A DNA stretch of 20,196 nucleotides from a virus. Below the pieces are notes generated by a model. It did not search any database. It saw only the letters and a program-made list of their open reading frames with translations, and was not told where the DNA came from. Shown piece after piece: positions 14,862 through 20,196 of this stretch (within the stretch, counting starts at the first letter, position 1; every line of letters starts with the position of its first letter). A program made the translations under genes and the position numbers. The stretch lies in the IMG/VR virus record IMGVR_UViG_3300017952_000135, positions 1 to 20,196 of that record; one strand, 5' to 3'.

Positions 14862-15847
14862 TGTGGGTACCTCGCATTTAATGGTTCAGCATAACTTTGT
14901 GCTTGATCAGCAATTTTTTGAAGATCAAAAAGATTACAAAACTTCATAAGTCTAATACCTACTTGACTAATGTTTTTATTTTCTTCAATAGTTTCTGAAA
15001 TAGTAGTTGCCATAATTTGTTTAATTTCGTCAGGCTGTGCTGTAAGATCGATTAATTCTTTGTTACGTTCGTAATCTTCTAGTACACGATGTTCTTTACC
15101 GTTATGATCAGTCCAGCGTTGTAGCATAAGATTATTCCAGTTAAAGCCTTTACTGTTACGATCTTCAAATGCTTCTAACAGTCCGACTTTGTTTTTTGAT
15201 CCCTTCGTTCTAACTCCCGGATAAGCTGAGAAAACGTTGTCACTTGTGTCTCCTCGCATACACTTTTGGAAGAGTAGCCATTCTGGGTCTGGCGCTTTTT
15301 TAGGCTCTCCTGTTTTTTTGTCTTTGACTGGTTGTCCTTTCGCATCAAAATATCCTTCATGTGTGATAGTAGTTTCGCTTACACCGTTATACTGTTTCAC
15401 GTTAGGTGCTATTAATTGTTCAAAGTCACTGTCTGTACTAATAACAACGTGATTATCATTAGGATGACTTTGAATCCATCCAGCAATTAGATCGTCTGCT
15501 TCTAATTGTGAATTCTGTAAAACACTACAGTTTGTTTTTTCATTTACAAAGTCTTTGAATGTATCGAAAGATTCCCAAAATAGTTTATCTTCTTCTTGTT
15601 CTCGTTCAGTAAGTGCGGCACGTGCTACAGCTCTATTAGCCTTGTAAGGCTCATAATGATCTTTACGCCAACTGCGTCCTTCTAGACAAAACACAACATG
15701 ATCGCCATTAAAGTCTTTCCATGCTTTTCTAATACTATTAAGTGTAATATGGAATGCCATGCCAATCTTAATATCAGCATCGCCTCTAACTACATGCCTA
15801 GCACGAAAAAATGTATTTGCTGTGTCTACTAGAATATATGTGCTCAT
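14858..15847 (-). CDS. FEN/PIN-type 5'-3' exonuclease, T4 RNase H-like
   Basis: This 329-aa protein has the acidic residues of the flap endonuclease family: D8 (ILVDTANTFFRA), E116/D118/D119 (QLEADDLIAGW), D139/D141 (STDSDFEQL) and D200/D203 (RGDTSDNV). They coordinate two metal ions. The basic DNA-contact segment RKDHYEPYKANR (from residue 61) is also present, and a helix-hairpin-helix-like region follows GDTSDN. The T4 counterpart (Rnh, about 305 aa) removes RNA primers and flaps from lagging strands. The length is complete. The gene shares ATGA with its neighbours on both sides. It should act in phage replication and Okazaki fragment processing. DNA polymerase I-type 5' nuclease domains are the only serious alternative, and the length here argues for the stand-alone phage form. 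Confidence 0.9.
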   Translation of the reverse strand: MSTYILVDTANTFFRARHVVRGDADIKIGMAFHITLNSIRKAWKDFNGDHVVFCLEGRSWRKDHYEPYKANRAVARAALTEREQEEDKLFWESFDTFKDFVNEKTNCSVLQNSQLEADDLIAGWIQSHPNDNHVVISTDSDFEQLIAPNVKQYNGVSETTITHEGYFDAKGQPVKDKKTGEPKKAPDPEWLLFQKCMRGDTSDNVFSAYPGVRTKGSKNKVGLLEAFEDRNSKGFNWNNLMLQRWTDHNGKEHRVLEDYERNKELIDLTAQPDEIKQIMATTISETIEENKNISQVGIRLMKFCNLFDLQKIADQAQSYAEPLNARYPQ

Positions 15848-16227
15848 GATACTTCTGACTTACCCTTATCAATTTTTGTTACGTTAATAAACCCTGCGTC
15901 AGCTTTTGTATCTTGTCCTTCTTCTTCTAAAATATTACGAGCAAGATCTTTAAACCAACGATCGACGATTTCTTCTTCTGGATCACCGTCATATCCATAA
16001 CCTTCTTGTCTTAATTTTAACACAAAATACTCGTTCCAGTCAAGCTCAAAGAATCCATTTTTAATATTTTCTGGATTTACTTGTGTATCAAGTACAGCAA
16101 CCCATGGTTCTTTCTTTTTAGTTGCCACTTTCTTTTGCTTCTCTAACAGTTCGCGATGTTCATCTTGCGGAGACTTATTACCTTTTTTAGTCTCTTCTTT
16201 TTTAAACATTTTTTTAATAAAATCCAT
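15844..16227 (-). CDS. Unknown 127-aa charged phage protein
   Basis: The first ~40 residues are a highly charged, lysine-rich helix (FIKKMFKKEETKKG), probably disordered or nucleic-acid contacting. The core, residues ~42-105, reads PWVAVLDTQVNPENIKNGFF, ELDWNEYFVLKLRQEGYGYDG and EEEIVDRWFKDLARNILEEEG, and ends VTKIDKGKSEVS. The FFELDWNEYF and YDGDPEEEIVDRWF strings are ones I remember from conserved proteins of T4-like marine phages, with no function known. AAGGAT precedes the ATG by seven bases, and the queE stop lies nine bases before the start. It shares ATGA with the exonuclease start, so it may be a partner of that enzyme. Confidence 0.65.
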   Translation of the reverse strand: MDFIKKMFKKEETKKGNKSPQDEHRELLEKQKKVATKKKEPWVAVLDTQVNPENIKNGFFELDWNEYFVLKLRQEGYGYDGDPEEEIVDRWFKDLARNILEEEGQDTKADAGFINVTKIDKGKSEVS

Positions 16228-16236
16228 AACTTATCC

Positions 16237-17151
16237 TTATGTTCCGATAGCATTACCAAACAGGTATACGTGTACCCTTGCGGCTACGTTGTATCCACGT
16301 TCGAATGCCATCTTAGCAACAGCACCTGCTGTCTCTGTTTGTTCTTCTTCTCTAGCACCAACAGGCATTACCCAAACAGGATAATCAACCCCTTGTGCTT
16401 TAAATTGTGAGATAACATCTTCCATCTCATCCCATTGAGCTTGTTCACTTCCTACAACAAATTTAAGTTGTCCTCTATCAGACAACCAAAAATATTCTTC
16501 TACTGTTTCGGGCTTGATTGCTTTCTTTGCCTTTTCACCTGCTACACTCCATAGTTTAGGCGATACACTAAAGAACAATTCAATTTCATCATCTGCTTCT
16601 TTATTCCAATAGTCTTTAAATTCTTGTGTTAGTGCTTGTGTTCCATTAGTTTCAAATGTAACACTGGCTGGCATATTATTCATACGTTTAAATTCACGCA
16701 TAATACCAATGAATGCTTCTTGTCCATGCTTCATCAAAGGCTCACCACCTGTTACACAGAAGTGCTGTCTTTGTCCTGTCACAGGATGTAAAAACAAACC
16801 TTCTGGATTTGAATCTGTTTTAATAGTATCAATAATTTGATGTGCTAGTTCGACAGCAGTCTTTTGACCCATCAAATGTTTAAACTTCTTACTCCATGTG
16901 TAAGAACTATCGCAACCTTTCTCCCAAACAGGTAAGTCTTCAACACGACTTACTTGACTTGTATCATAATCTTCAAAAGGTAATTCATAAGTATCTGGAT
17001 TTGTAGGATCAATCTGTCCAAAACCATTACACTGTAGATTACACAAAAAGAAACGTATCCAAGCAGTAGGTACACCTGTATAATGTCCTTCACCTTGAAT
17101 ACTGTGAAAGATTTCGCTGAAGTAGTATTTCTTATCAGTTGCTATTGTCAT
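16237..17151 (-). CDS. queE: 7-carboxy-7-deazaguanine synthase
   Basis: The start is ATG 17151, giving 304 aa; the frame also opens at a TTG at 17187, but that codon lies inside the promoter -35 box. QueE is a radical SAM enzyme that converts 6-carboxytetrahydropterin to 7-carboxy-7-deazaguanine, a precursor of queuosine and of 7-deazaguanine DNA bases. Diagnostic parts are SIQGEGHYTGVPTAWIRF near the N-terminus, then C37-X3-C41 (FLCNLQC) and C80 (GCDSSYTW), GGEP (136-139), FETNGT (167-172) and SVSPK. The third cluster cysteine is separated from the second by 38 residues, an insertion relative to the standard CX3CX2C. The protein is longer than most bacterial forms. A perfect sigma-70 promoter abuts the start codon. 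folE, queD and queC are not in this window. Confidence 0.9.
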   Translation of the reverse strand: MTIATDKKYYFSEIFHSIQGEGHYTGVPTAWIRFFLCNLQCNGFGQIDPTNPDTYELPFEDYDTSQVSRVEDLPVWEKGCDSSYTWSKKFKHLMGQKTAVELAHQIIDTIKTDSNPEGLFLHPVTGQRQHFCVTGGEPLMKHGQEAFIGIMREFKRMNNMPASVTFETNGTQALTQEFKDYWNKEADDEIELFFSVSPKLWSVAGEKAKKAIKPETVEEYFWLSDRGQLKFVVGSEQAQWDEMEDVISQFKAQGVDYPVWVMPVGAREEEQTETAGAVAKMAFERGYNVAARVHVYLFGNAIGT

Positions 17152-17158
17152 TATATAT

Positions 17159-17187
17159 ATTATACCTTTCTTATTTGTTTTTGTCAA
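17159..17187 (-). promoter_or_regulatory. Perfect-consensus sigma-70 promoter for queE
   Basis: On the minus strand TTGACA (17187-17182) is followed by exactly 17 bases and then TATAAT (17164-17159). Both hexamers match the bacterial sigma-70 consensus at all positions. The ATG of queE begins eight bases after the -10 box, so initiation would give a leaderless or nearly leaderless mRNA. The -35 box lies within the last codons of the AbrB-like gene. This is the strongest promoter seen in the window and should be used early by host polymerase. Confidence 0.85.
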
Positions 17188-17374
17188 GTTCTTTTTTGGC
17201 TATTGACCAAGATCCATTTCCAAGATCTTCCCAAATTAAGTCATCACCAATATCCCATCCTACTTGTGCTAGAGCATCGGGTGGAAGTTCTATAAAAAGT
17301 TCTTTTGTTTTATTATTTTCTTGAACTTGTATAGTCCAACTATTTTCGCCAGTCTTTTTTGGATAATCTGTCAT
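17171..17374 (-). CDS. AbrB/MazE-like small protein
   Basis: This 67-aa protein has a central segment, residues ~26-60, of the AbrB/SpoVT swapped-hairpin type: LFIELPPDALAQVGWDIGDDL followed by a W-rich strand (GNGSWSIAKK). The P-x-x-x-L-x-x-(V/L)G-W-x-x-GD spacing is that of MazE-like antitoxins and AbrB regulators. These bind DNA as intertwined dimers. No toxin gene is adjacent, so it is more likely a stand-alone phage regulator or a borrowed fold than an antitoxin. It starts one base after the stop of the 52-aa microprotein and ends 20 bases before queE; the queE promoter's -35 box is embedded in its 3' end. Autoregulation or control of queE is plausible but unproven. Confidence 0.6.
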   Translation of the reverse strand: MTDYPKKTGENSWTIQVQENNKTKELFIELPPDALAQVGWDIGDDLIWEDLGNGSWSIAKKELDKNK

Positions 17375-17375
17375 T

Positions 17376-17534
17376 TTACCAAATCCCTAATGTTCTTCCG
17401 TTGCCTATAATAATAAAAAGGCAAGTAATAATGTGTAGTAGAATCCACACAGAGCGTATAATCGCAACATTATCTGCTTTTCTGTCATCGTCGTATGCTT
17501 TACTTCCTATGGCTTTACACCAATATTTCCACAT
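17376..17534 (-). CDS. 52-aa single-TM microprotein
   Basis: Reading ATG 17534 to TAA 17376 gives a 52-aa protein starting MWKYWCKAIGSKAYDDD and ending GNGRTLGIW. Residues ~29-44 (VWILLHIITCLFIIIG) form one membrane helix; the N-terminal part is polar and probably cytoplasmic. AAAGGAT lies eight bases before the ATG. The start overlaps the upstream SGNH-like gene by 28 nt, and the stop is one base before the next start, so it fits the operon exactly. I recall small WKYWC-beginning membrane proteins of similar layout in marine T4-like phages. Its function is unknown; options are membrane anchoring of a partner, superinfection exclusion or lysis timing. Confidence 0.7.
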   Translation of the reverse strand: MWKYWCKAIGSKAYDDDRKADNVAIIRSVWILLHIITCLFIIIGNGRTLGIW

Positions 17535-18127
17535 TCTATATCCTTTAATCTTTCTTGAATTCTAGCAAACACAATTTGATTTCCTTCTTCTGTGTAGTGG
17601 TTAATGCTACCTTTATAATAAGGCCACATACTTGATAAGTCAAGGCGATATTTTTCTTTAGCATATGGCAATGCCATATCAAAATGATCAATATGTAATG
17701 TAGAAACATATCTTGTTAAATTATTAATTTCTTTTCTAATTAAATTATAAACGTCTTGATAGTAATCTGGATCAAAATGATATTTAAAGTAACCTTTAGC
17801 TGATCTTATTGCCGGGTCTAATGTGAATGTCTTTGCTTCTACATCGGACATCAATAAATCGCAATCTTTGTGTAATTCTGTATTATGAATGCTATTACGA
17901 GTATGTACTCTGTACGGACTAGTATGTGCTACAACAACAAAATCGTATTGACCTATATTAGAAACGCTTTTTAATTGTTTAAAAATTTTATATTCGCTAA
18001 CACCTGCTTGTGCTAAATTGGTTACTTTATAGTGTTCGCGAGCTAACAACGGCCAGCCAATACTGCTGTCGTTAGGATATGGTGTAGCAAAACTATCTCC
18101 AACAATTAACAGTCGTTCTTTAGCCAT
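17507..18127 (-). CDS. SGNH-hydrolase-like protein, second of an adjacent pair
   Basis: This 206-aa protein starts RLLIVGDSFATPYP, with D11-S12 giving the GDS block of SGNH/GDSL hydrolases and S12 as nucleophile. NLAQAGVSEYKIF supplies the block II glycine. VVVAHTSPYRV stands where block III normally has GxND. The end has INHYTEEGNQIV, with H177 as the likely catalytic histidine, but the usual aspartate of DxxH is replaced by S174. Such enzymes act as esterases, often on acetylated glycans. There is no signal peptide, so it probably acts in the cytoplasm. It overlaps the preceding SGNH-like gene by 22 nt, with GAGG upstream of the start. The degenerate block V may mean weak or altered activity. 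Confidence 0.65.
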   Translation of the reverse strand: MAKERLLIVGDSFATPYPNDSSIGWPLLAREHYKVTNLAQAGVSEYKIFKQLKSVSNIGQYDFVVVAHTSPYRVHTRNSIHNTELHKDCDLLMSDVEAKTFTLDPAIRSAKGYFKYHFDPDYYQDVYNLIRKEINNLTRYVSTLHIDHFDMALPYAKEKYRLDLSSMWPYYKGSINHYTEEGNQIVFARIQERLKDIECGNIGVKP

Positions 18128-18930
18128 TCTAAATAATCCTCGGCAATTAAACTGTGATATGTATGGTTATAGTGTTCATTATCATTTGTATAGTATTTTG
18201 TATGATCAATCATCTTCTTTTTAAAATAAGACTCAACAGTCATAGGTGCTACTACTGTTGTTTTTAATTTTCCATAAAATTCAAAAGATTCAGGAAACTT
18301 CATCCTATCAGTCATATTAAAAAAGAATAAAGAACAAGCTCTATCAGCACACATTCTATCCATTGTATATATGTCTTTAAAAAAGTCTCTTTGTTCTAAG
18401 TGTGTGTTTAAATCAAAGAATAATTTTACTTTCATAAAATTATCTTTTCTTATATCTGGATCAACTAGAGCATTATCTTTATCAAATCCTACACTAGGAA
18501 TATTTTGAAAATCTCCTTGATGTGGCTTATTATAAAGCTGAAACCGATCTCCGTTGAATAATTGATCTTGATAGATGTCAACAAGTCCATTGTGTTTTTC
18601 TTGAACTTTGGTTGTAAAATGATCAACTGGCAAAACTTCCGGTGACAACATTTTATTTCCGGCTAGCATAAATCTATTCCATGATGAAAGCAAAACAAAG
18701 ACTTCGTCTACATCTGGATAACGATCAAACATGCTTTTTAACCAGTCTGGATATACTCTATTACACGAACCAGGAACAGCATATATAGCAGTTTTTTTAT
18801 TATGGGCTAAGCCATACAATTCGGCATAATTGTTGTCATTCCAAATAGAATAACTTCCAGGACCAACTTTGCCTAGAACTGAATCATACCCGCATGTATG
18901 ACTATCACCTAAAAAAACCGTAGTTGCCAT
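18106..18930 (-). CDS. SGNH-hydrolase-like protein, first of an adjacent pair
   Basis: This 274-aa protein starts MATTVFLGDSHTCGYD, with D9-S10 as block I of the SGNH family. AVPGSCNRVYPDWL follows as a block II-like element with glycine and asparagine, and VFVLLSSWNRF stands near block III (the N is in WNRF). D250-N-E-H253 near the C-terminus is the DxxH block V, so serine, histidine and aspartate are all present. The middle region (residues ~110-220) is an insertion rich in charged and aromatic residues. It lacks a signal peptide. The start lies one base after the previous stop. It could remove acyl groups from sugars or peptides. Pairing with a second SGNH-like gene suggests duplication followed by divergence, although identity between the two is low. 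Confidence 0.65.
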   Translation of the reverse strand: MATTVFLGDSHTCGYDSVLGKVGPGSYSIWNDNNYAELYGLAHNKKTAIYAVPGSCNRVYPDWLKSMFDRYPDVDEVFVLLSSWNRFMLAGNKMLSPEVLPVDHFTTKVQEKHNGLVDIYQDQLFNGDRFQLYNKPHQGDFQNIPSVGFDKDNALVDPDIRKDNFMKVKLFFDLNTHLEQRDFFKDIYTMDRMCADRACSLFFFNMTDRMKFPESFEFYGKLKTTVVAPMTVESYFKKKMIDHTKYYTNDNEHYNHTYHSLIAEDYLEWLKNDC

Positions 18931-18931
18931 A

Positions 18932-19150
18932 TTAGAAATATTTCTCTAATACTTCAATTTGATCGTGATATTCAGCAATGATGTTTAGTTCTTTTTCAAT
19001 TGCTTCTAGTATATCAGGATGTTCGCCTACACCTGAGGCATTCTTAAGATACACTTCAACATTCATTGCGTGTTTGGCAATGTGTCCTTTTGCGTGTTGT
19101 TTAATTGCTTCAATCATGTTTTCACGATTGTATTCTCTACCTAGTGCCAT
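18932..19150 (-). CDS. Unknown 72-aa helical phage protein
   Basis: A strong AAGGAG precedes the ATG at 19150, and the gene overlaps the end of the HIT-like gene by 14 nt. The protein is mainly helix: residues 8-35 (NRENMIEAIKQHAKGHIAKH) and 44-72 (ILEAIEKELNIIAEYHDQIEV), joined by a NASGVGEHPD turn. It contains five histidines, four of them in the first 45 residues, but no recognised metal motif. I remember this layout from small conserved proteins of T4-like cyanophages. It has no assigned function. The strong ribosome-binding site suggests appreciable synthesis. Confidence 0.65.
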   Translation of the reverse strand: MALGREYNRENMIEAIKQHAKGHIAKHAMNVEVYLKNASGVGEHPDILEAIEKELNIIAEYHDQIEVLEKYF

Positions 19151-19505
19151 TACTATCTCCTTTTCTATAGTTGCCTTTTTCTGGTATTACATGACGTACC
19201 CCGCCACGTGGATCTTCCATGTCACCTTTACGTCTTGGTATAAGATGTACATGCGGCCACATAACAGTTTGGCCTGCTTCTTCCCCTACATTTTGTCCAA
19301 TGTTATAAGAATCACAAATACCTTTTTGTACCCAATCGTAGCCCCAGGCATACGCGGCTTTATAACATTTAGCAAGACTGTCCCAGTCCTCAATTTTAGG
19401 AACGAATAATAAATGTCCTTCTGTTACAGGAAATCCGTCTTTGAATACTACAAAGTCTCTAGTATCAATTACTACTTCTTTCCAAGGAACATCTTTAAAA
19501 TCCAT
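19137..19505 (-). CDS. HIT-family-like nucleotide-binding protein
   Basis: This 122-aa protein has the layout of the histidine triad family. VTEGHLLFVPK (residues ~27-37) matches the GH-xx-xPK strand. The triad region is WPHVHLIPRRKGD (residues 83-95), in which H85 and H87 are kept but the first histidine of HxHxH is W83. H85 corresponds to the nucleophile. HIT proteins hydrolyse or transfer nucleoside phosphates (AMP-lysine, Ap4A, dinucleotide derivatives) in the cytoplasm. The C-terminal PRGGVRHVIPEKGNY is a phage-type extension that I recall from marine phage HIT-like proteins. The start is in a TAATG overlap, with AGGAG upstream. The substrate is unknown. Confidence 0.75.
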   Translation of the reverse strand: MDFKDVPWKEVVIDTRDFVVFKDGFPVTEGHLLFVPKIEDWDSLAKCYKAAYAWGYDWVQKGICDSYNIGQNVGEEAGQTVMWPHVHLIPRRKGDMEDPRGGVRHVIPEKGNYRKGDSNGTR

Positions 19506-19756
19506 TAGCGTGATCTCCTAAAAGGTCTAATTGTAGGATCATCTGGTAAGTCACTTGCTTTAACTGTAAACTCGTAACCTGCCATTCTTCCAACATAGTG
19601 TTTGTGTTTTGCTTCATAAATGAAATGTACTTTCACTGTATTCATACTTACGTCTAACGACTTTTCAAGGTTAACGTTTATGATATATCCGTTAGTTTCT
19701 TTGTCATTGTCTGTACAGTGTACGGTAACCATTTGATCAATCATATTATTAGACAT
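19505..19756 (-). CDS. Unknown 83-aa phage protein
   Basis: This small, beta-rich protein has MVTVHCTDNDKETNGYIINV, then a VEKSLDV-like stretch (NLEKSLDVSMNTVKVHF), HYVGRMAGYEFTVKASDLPDD and a basic RPFRRSR tail. It has no catalytic motif. The pattern resembles small conserved phage proteins remembered from cyanophages. AGGAAG lies before the ATG at 19756, which overlaps the end of the DNA glycosylase gene by 8 nt. The stop is shared with the HIT-like start (TAATG), so it is translated with both neighbours. A compact OB- or SH3-like fold is possible but is not supported by any diagnostic residue. Confidence 0.6.
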   Translation of the reverse strand: MSNNMIDQMVTVHCTDNDKETNGYIINVNLEKSLDVSMNTVKVHFIYEAKHKHYVGRMAGYEFTVKASDLPDDPTIRPFRRSR

Positions 19757-20141
19757 GTAATTCTTCCTTTATATAACGTTTAAGTTCGTGGTCGCCTACG
19801 TTCTCAGGTATTTCATTTTTATAAAAAAGTCTATAACTGTCAGAACCGTACTTACCAATACCGTATAGTTGTGTAGCATCTTTACCATCCCAATCTTTAA
19901 ACTGTTCGCTCATTCGATATAGTCTTTCTGCTCGAACGTGTCGCATACCGAGAGGAGCAATTACTTCTTCAATCTCTGAACGTGTTGCGTGTAGTAAACT
20001 TGAGTGTGTAGGCCACTTAGCAAAGAACTTAGGTAGCACTGCTTTAACTTGTTTACGATTAGTTAAGTTAAGGCAAATAACACCAACCATATGTTGCCAT
20101 ACGTTGTCTACTTGTTGTTGTACCATTAAATCATCACGCAT
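19749..20141 (-). CDS. Small MBD4/Thp1-like HhH-GPD DNA glycosylase
   Basis: This 130-aa protein matches the glycosylase domain of MBD4-type thymine/uracil mismatch glycosylases in order: a helix with VGVICLNLTNRKQ, a helical region up to APLGMRHVRAERL, the helix-hairpin-helix LYGIGKYGSDSYRLF (residues 92-106), and GDHELKRYI, where D117 corresponds to the catalytic aspartate. MBD4 relatives remove T or U opposite G. There is no iron-sulphur cluster cysteine set, unlike MutY and endonuclease III. At 130 residues it is close to a minimal domain. AAAGG lies ten bases before the ATG. It lies at the upstream end of a run that continues to thyX, queE and the exonuclease. Repair of deaminated bases or protection of phage DNA is likely. 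Substrate preference is unknown. Confidence 0.8.
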   Translation of the reverse strand: MRDDLMVQQQVDNVWQHMVGVICLNLTNRKQVKAVLPKFFAKWPTHSSLLHATRSEIEEVIAPLGMRHVRAERLYRMSEQFKDWDGKDATQLYGIGKYGSDSYRLFYKNEIPENVGDHELKRYIKEELHV

Positions 20142-20196
20142 CGTCTTTAGCCTTTATGTGTTGGTAATCTAAATACTGTGAACACCATTCGTAAAA
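20134..20196 (-). CDS. C-terminal end of an upstream gene, cut by the window edge
   Basis: On the minus strand an open frame enters from beyond 20196 and reads FYEWCSQYLDYQHIKAKDDA before TGA at 20136-20134. Its last 8 nt overlap the start of the glycosylase gene, the same overlap style as elsewhere in this block, which supports it as a real gene end. Twenty residues are too few to name a family. Confidence 0.5.
   Translation of the reverse strand, partial: FYEWCSQYLDYQHIKAKDDA

Noticed and set aside
17152-17187. Upstream TTG start for queE
   Set aside because: The TTG is part of the -35 hexamer and the extra residues (Lys/Asn/Ile) are not QueE-like.
17401-17424. Inverted repeat TTGCCT/AGGCAA as a terminator
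   Set aside because: The stem is six pairs with a 12-nt AT loop, is not followed by a T run on either strand and lies inside the 52-aa gene.
15237-17565. Plus-strand frames opposite the exonuclease, queE and AbrB-like genes, and a minus-strand out-of-frame one at 15175-15360
   Set aside because: All lie over genes with catalytic or family motifs in the main frame and have no independent signals.
18934-18945. 12-bp palindrome AGAAATATTTCT at the 72-aa/SGNH junction as an operator
   Set aside because: It is AT-rich and short, overlaps coding sequence, and such palindromes arise often by chance at this base composition; no second copy was noticed.
18978-19409. 143-aa plus-strand frame opposite the HIT-like gene
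   Set aside because: It is antisense to two genes with strong ribosome-binding sites; its F/S/C-rich product lacks a start signal.
1-20196. tRNA genes, integrase, IS elements, attachment sites, riboswitches
   Set aside because: No cloverleaf-like sequence, recombinase motif, terminal inverted repeats or long structured leader was seen; nearly all bases are coding.

Overview
The window looks like part of the genome of a marine T4-like myovirus, of the kind that infects SAR11 (pelagimyophage) or is related to cyanophages. The reasons are: dense AT-rich coding with almost no spacers and many ATGA/TAATG overlaps; two opposed transcription blocks that meet near 11.26 kb; large tail-fibre-like virion proteins; a T4-type late promoter (TATAAATA); and a suite of phage metabolism genes (ThyX, QueE, FEN-type 5'-3' exonuclease, small HhH-GPD glycosylase, 2OG-Fe(II) oxygenase). 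No photosynthesis gene, tRNA, integrase, IS element or CRISPR array is visible, so the host cannot be fixed from this window.

Plus strand, 1-5787: virion genes. Two tail-fibre-like paralogues (one cut by the window edge, one of 601 aa) flank a 2OG-Fe(II) dioxygenase and a small unknown gene. A 417-aa virion-type protein follows. T4-late-like promoters (AATAAATA and TATAAATA) overlap the stop codons just upstream of the second fibre gene and of the 417-aa gene.

Plus strand, 5856-11280: seven genes, from the second on all overlapping, forming one probable operon. It holds a small phage protein, two tandem paralogous GT-A-like glycosyltransferases with a DVD motif, a very AT-rich unknown gene, two more tandem paralogous GT-A-like proteins (DGD and DAD motifs), and a twitch-type radical SAM enzyme with a CX3CX2C motif. 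This looks like a surface- or macromolecule-decoration module whose substrate is unknown.

Minus strand, 20196-11243, reading right to left: an incomplete upstream gene, an MBD4-like DNA glycosylase, an unknown gene, a HIT-like protein, an unknown gene, two adjacent SGNH-hydrolase-like proteins, a 52-aa single-TM microprotein, an AbrB/MazE-like protein, QueE, an unknown gene, the 5'-3' exonuclease, eight small unknown phage genes and finally ThyX. ThyX overlaps the radical SAM gene tail-to-tail by 38 bp. A textbook sigma-70 promoter (TTGACA, 17 bp, TATAAT) lies directly before the queE start codon, so this block is probably expressed early by the unmodified host polymerase.

Taken together, the minus block deals with nucleotide and DNA metabolism (dTMP supply, 7-deazaguanine precursor, base excision, primer or flap removal), while the plus block builds the virion and probably decorates the particle or the cell. 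Family assignments rest on motifs read by eye. Statements that a protein resembles known marine phage proteins are from memory and were not searched.
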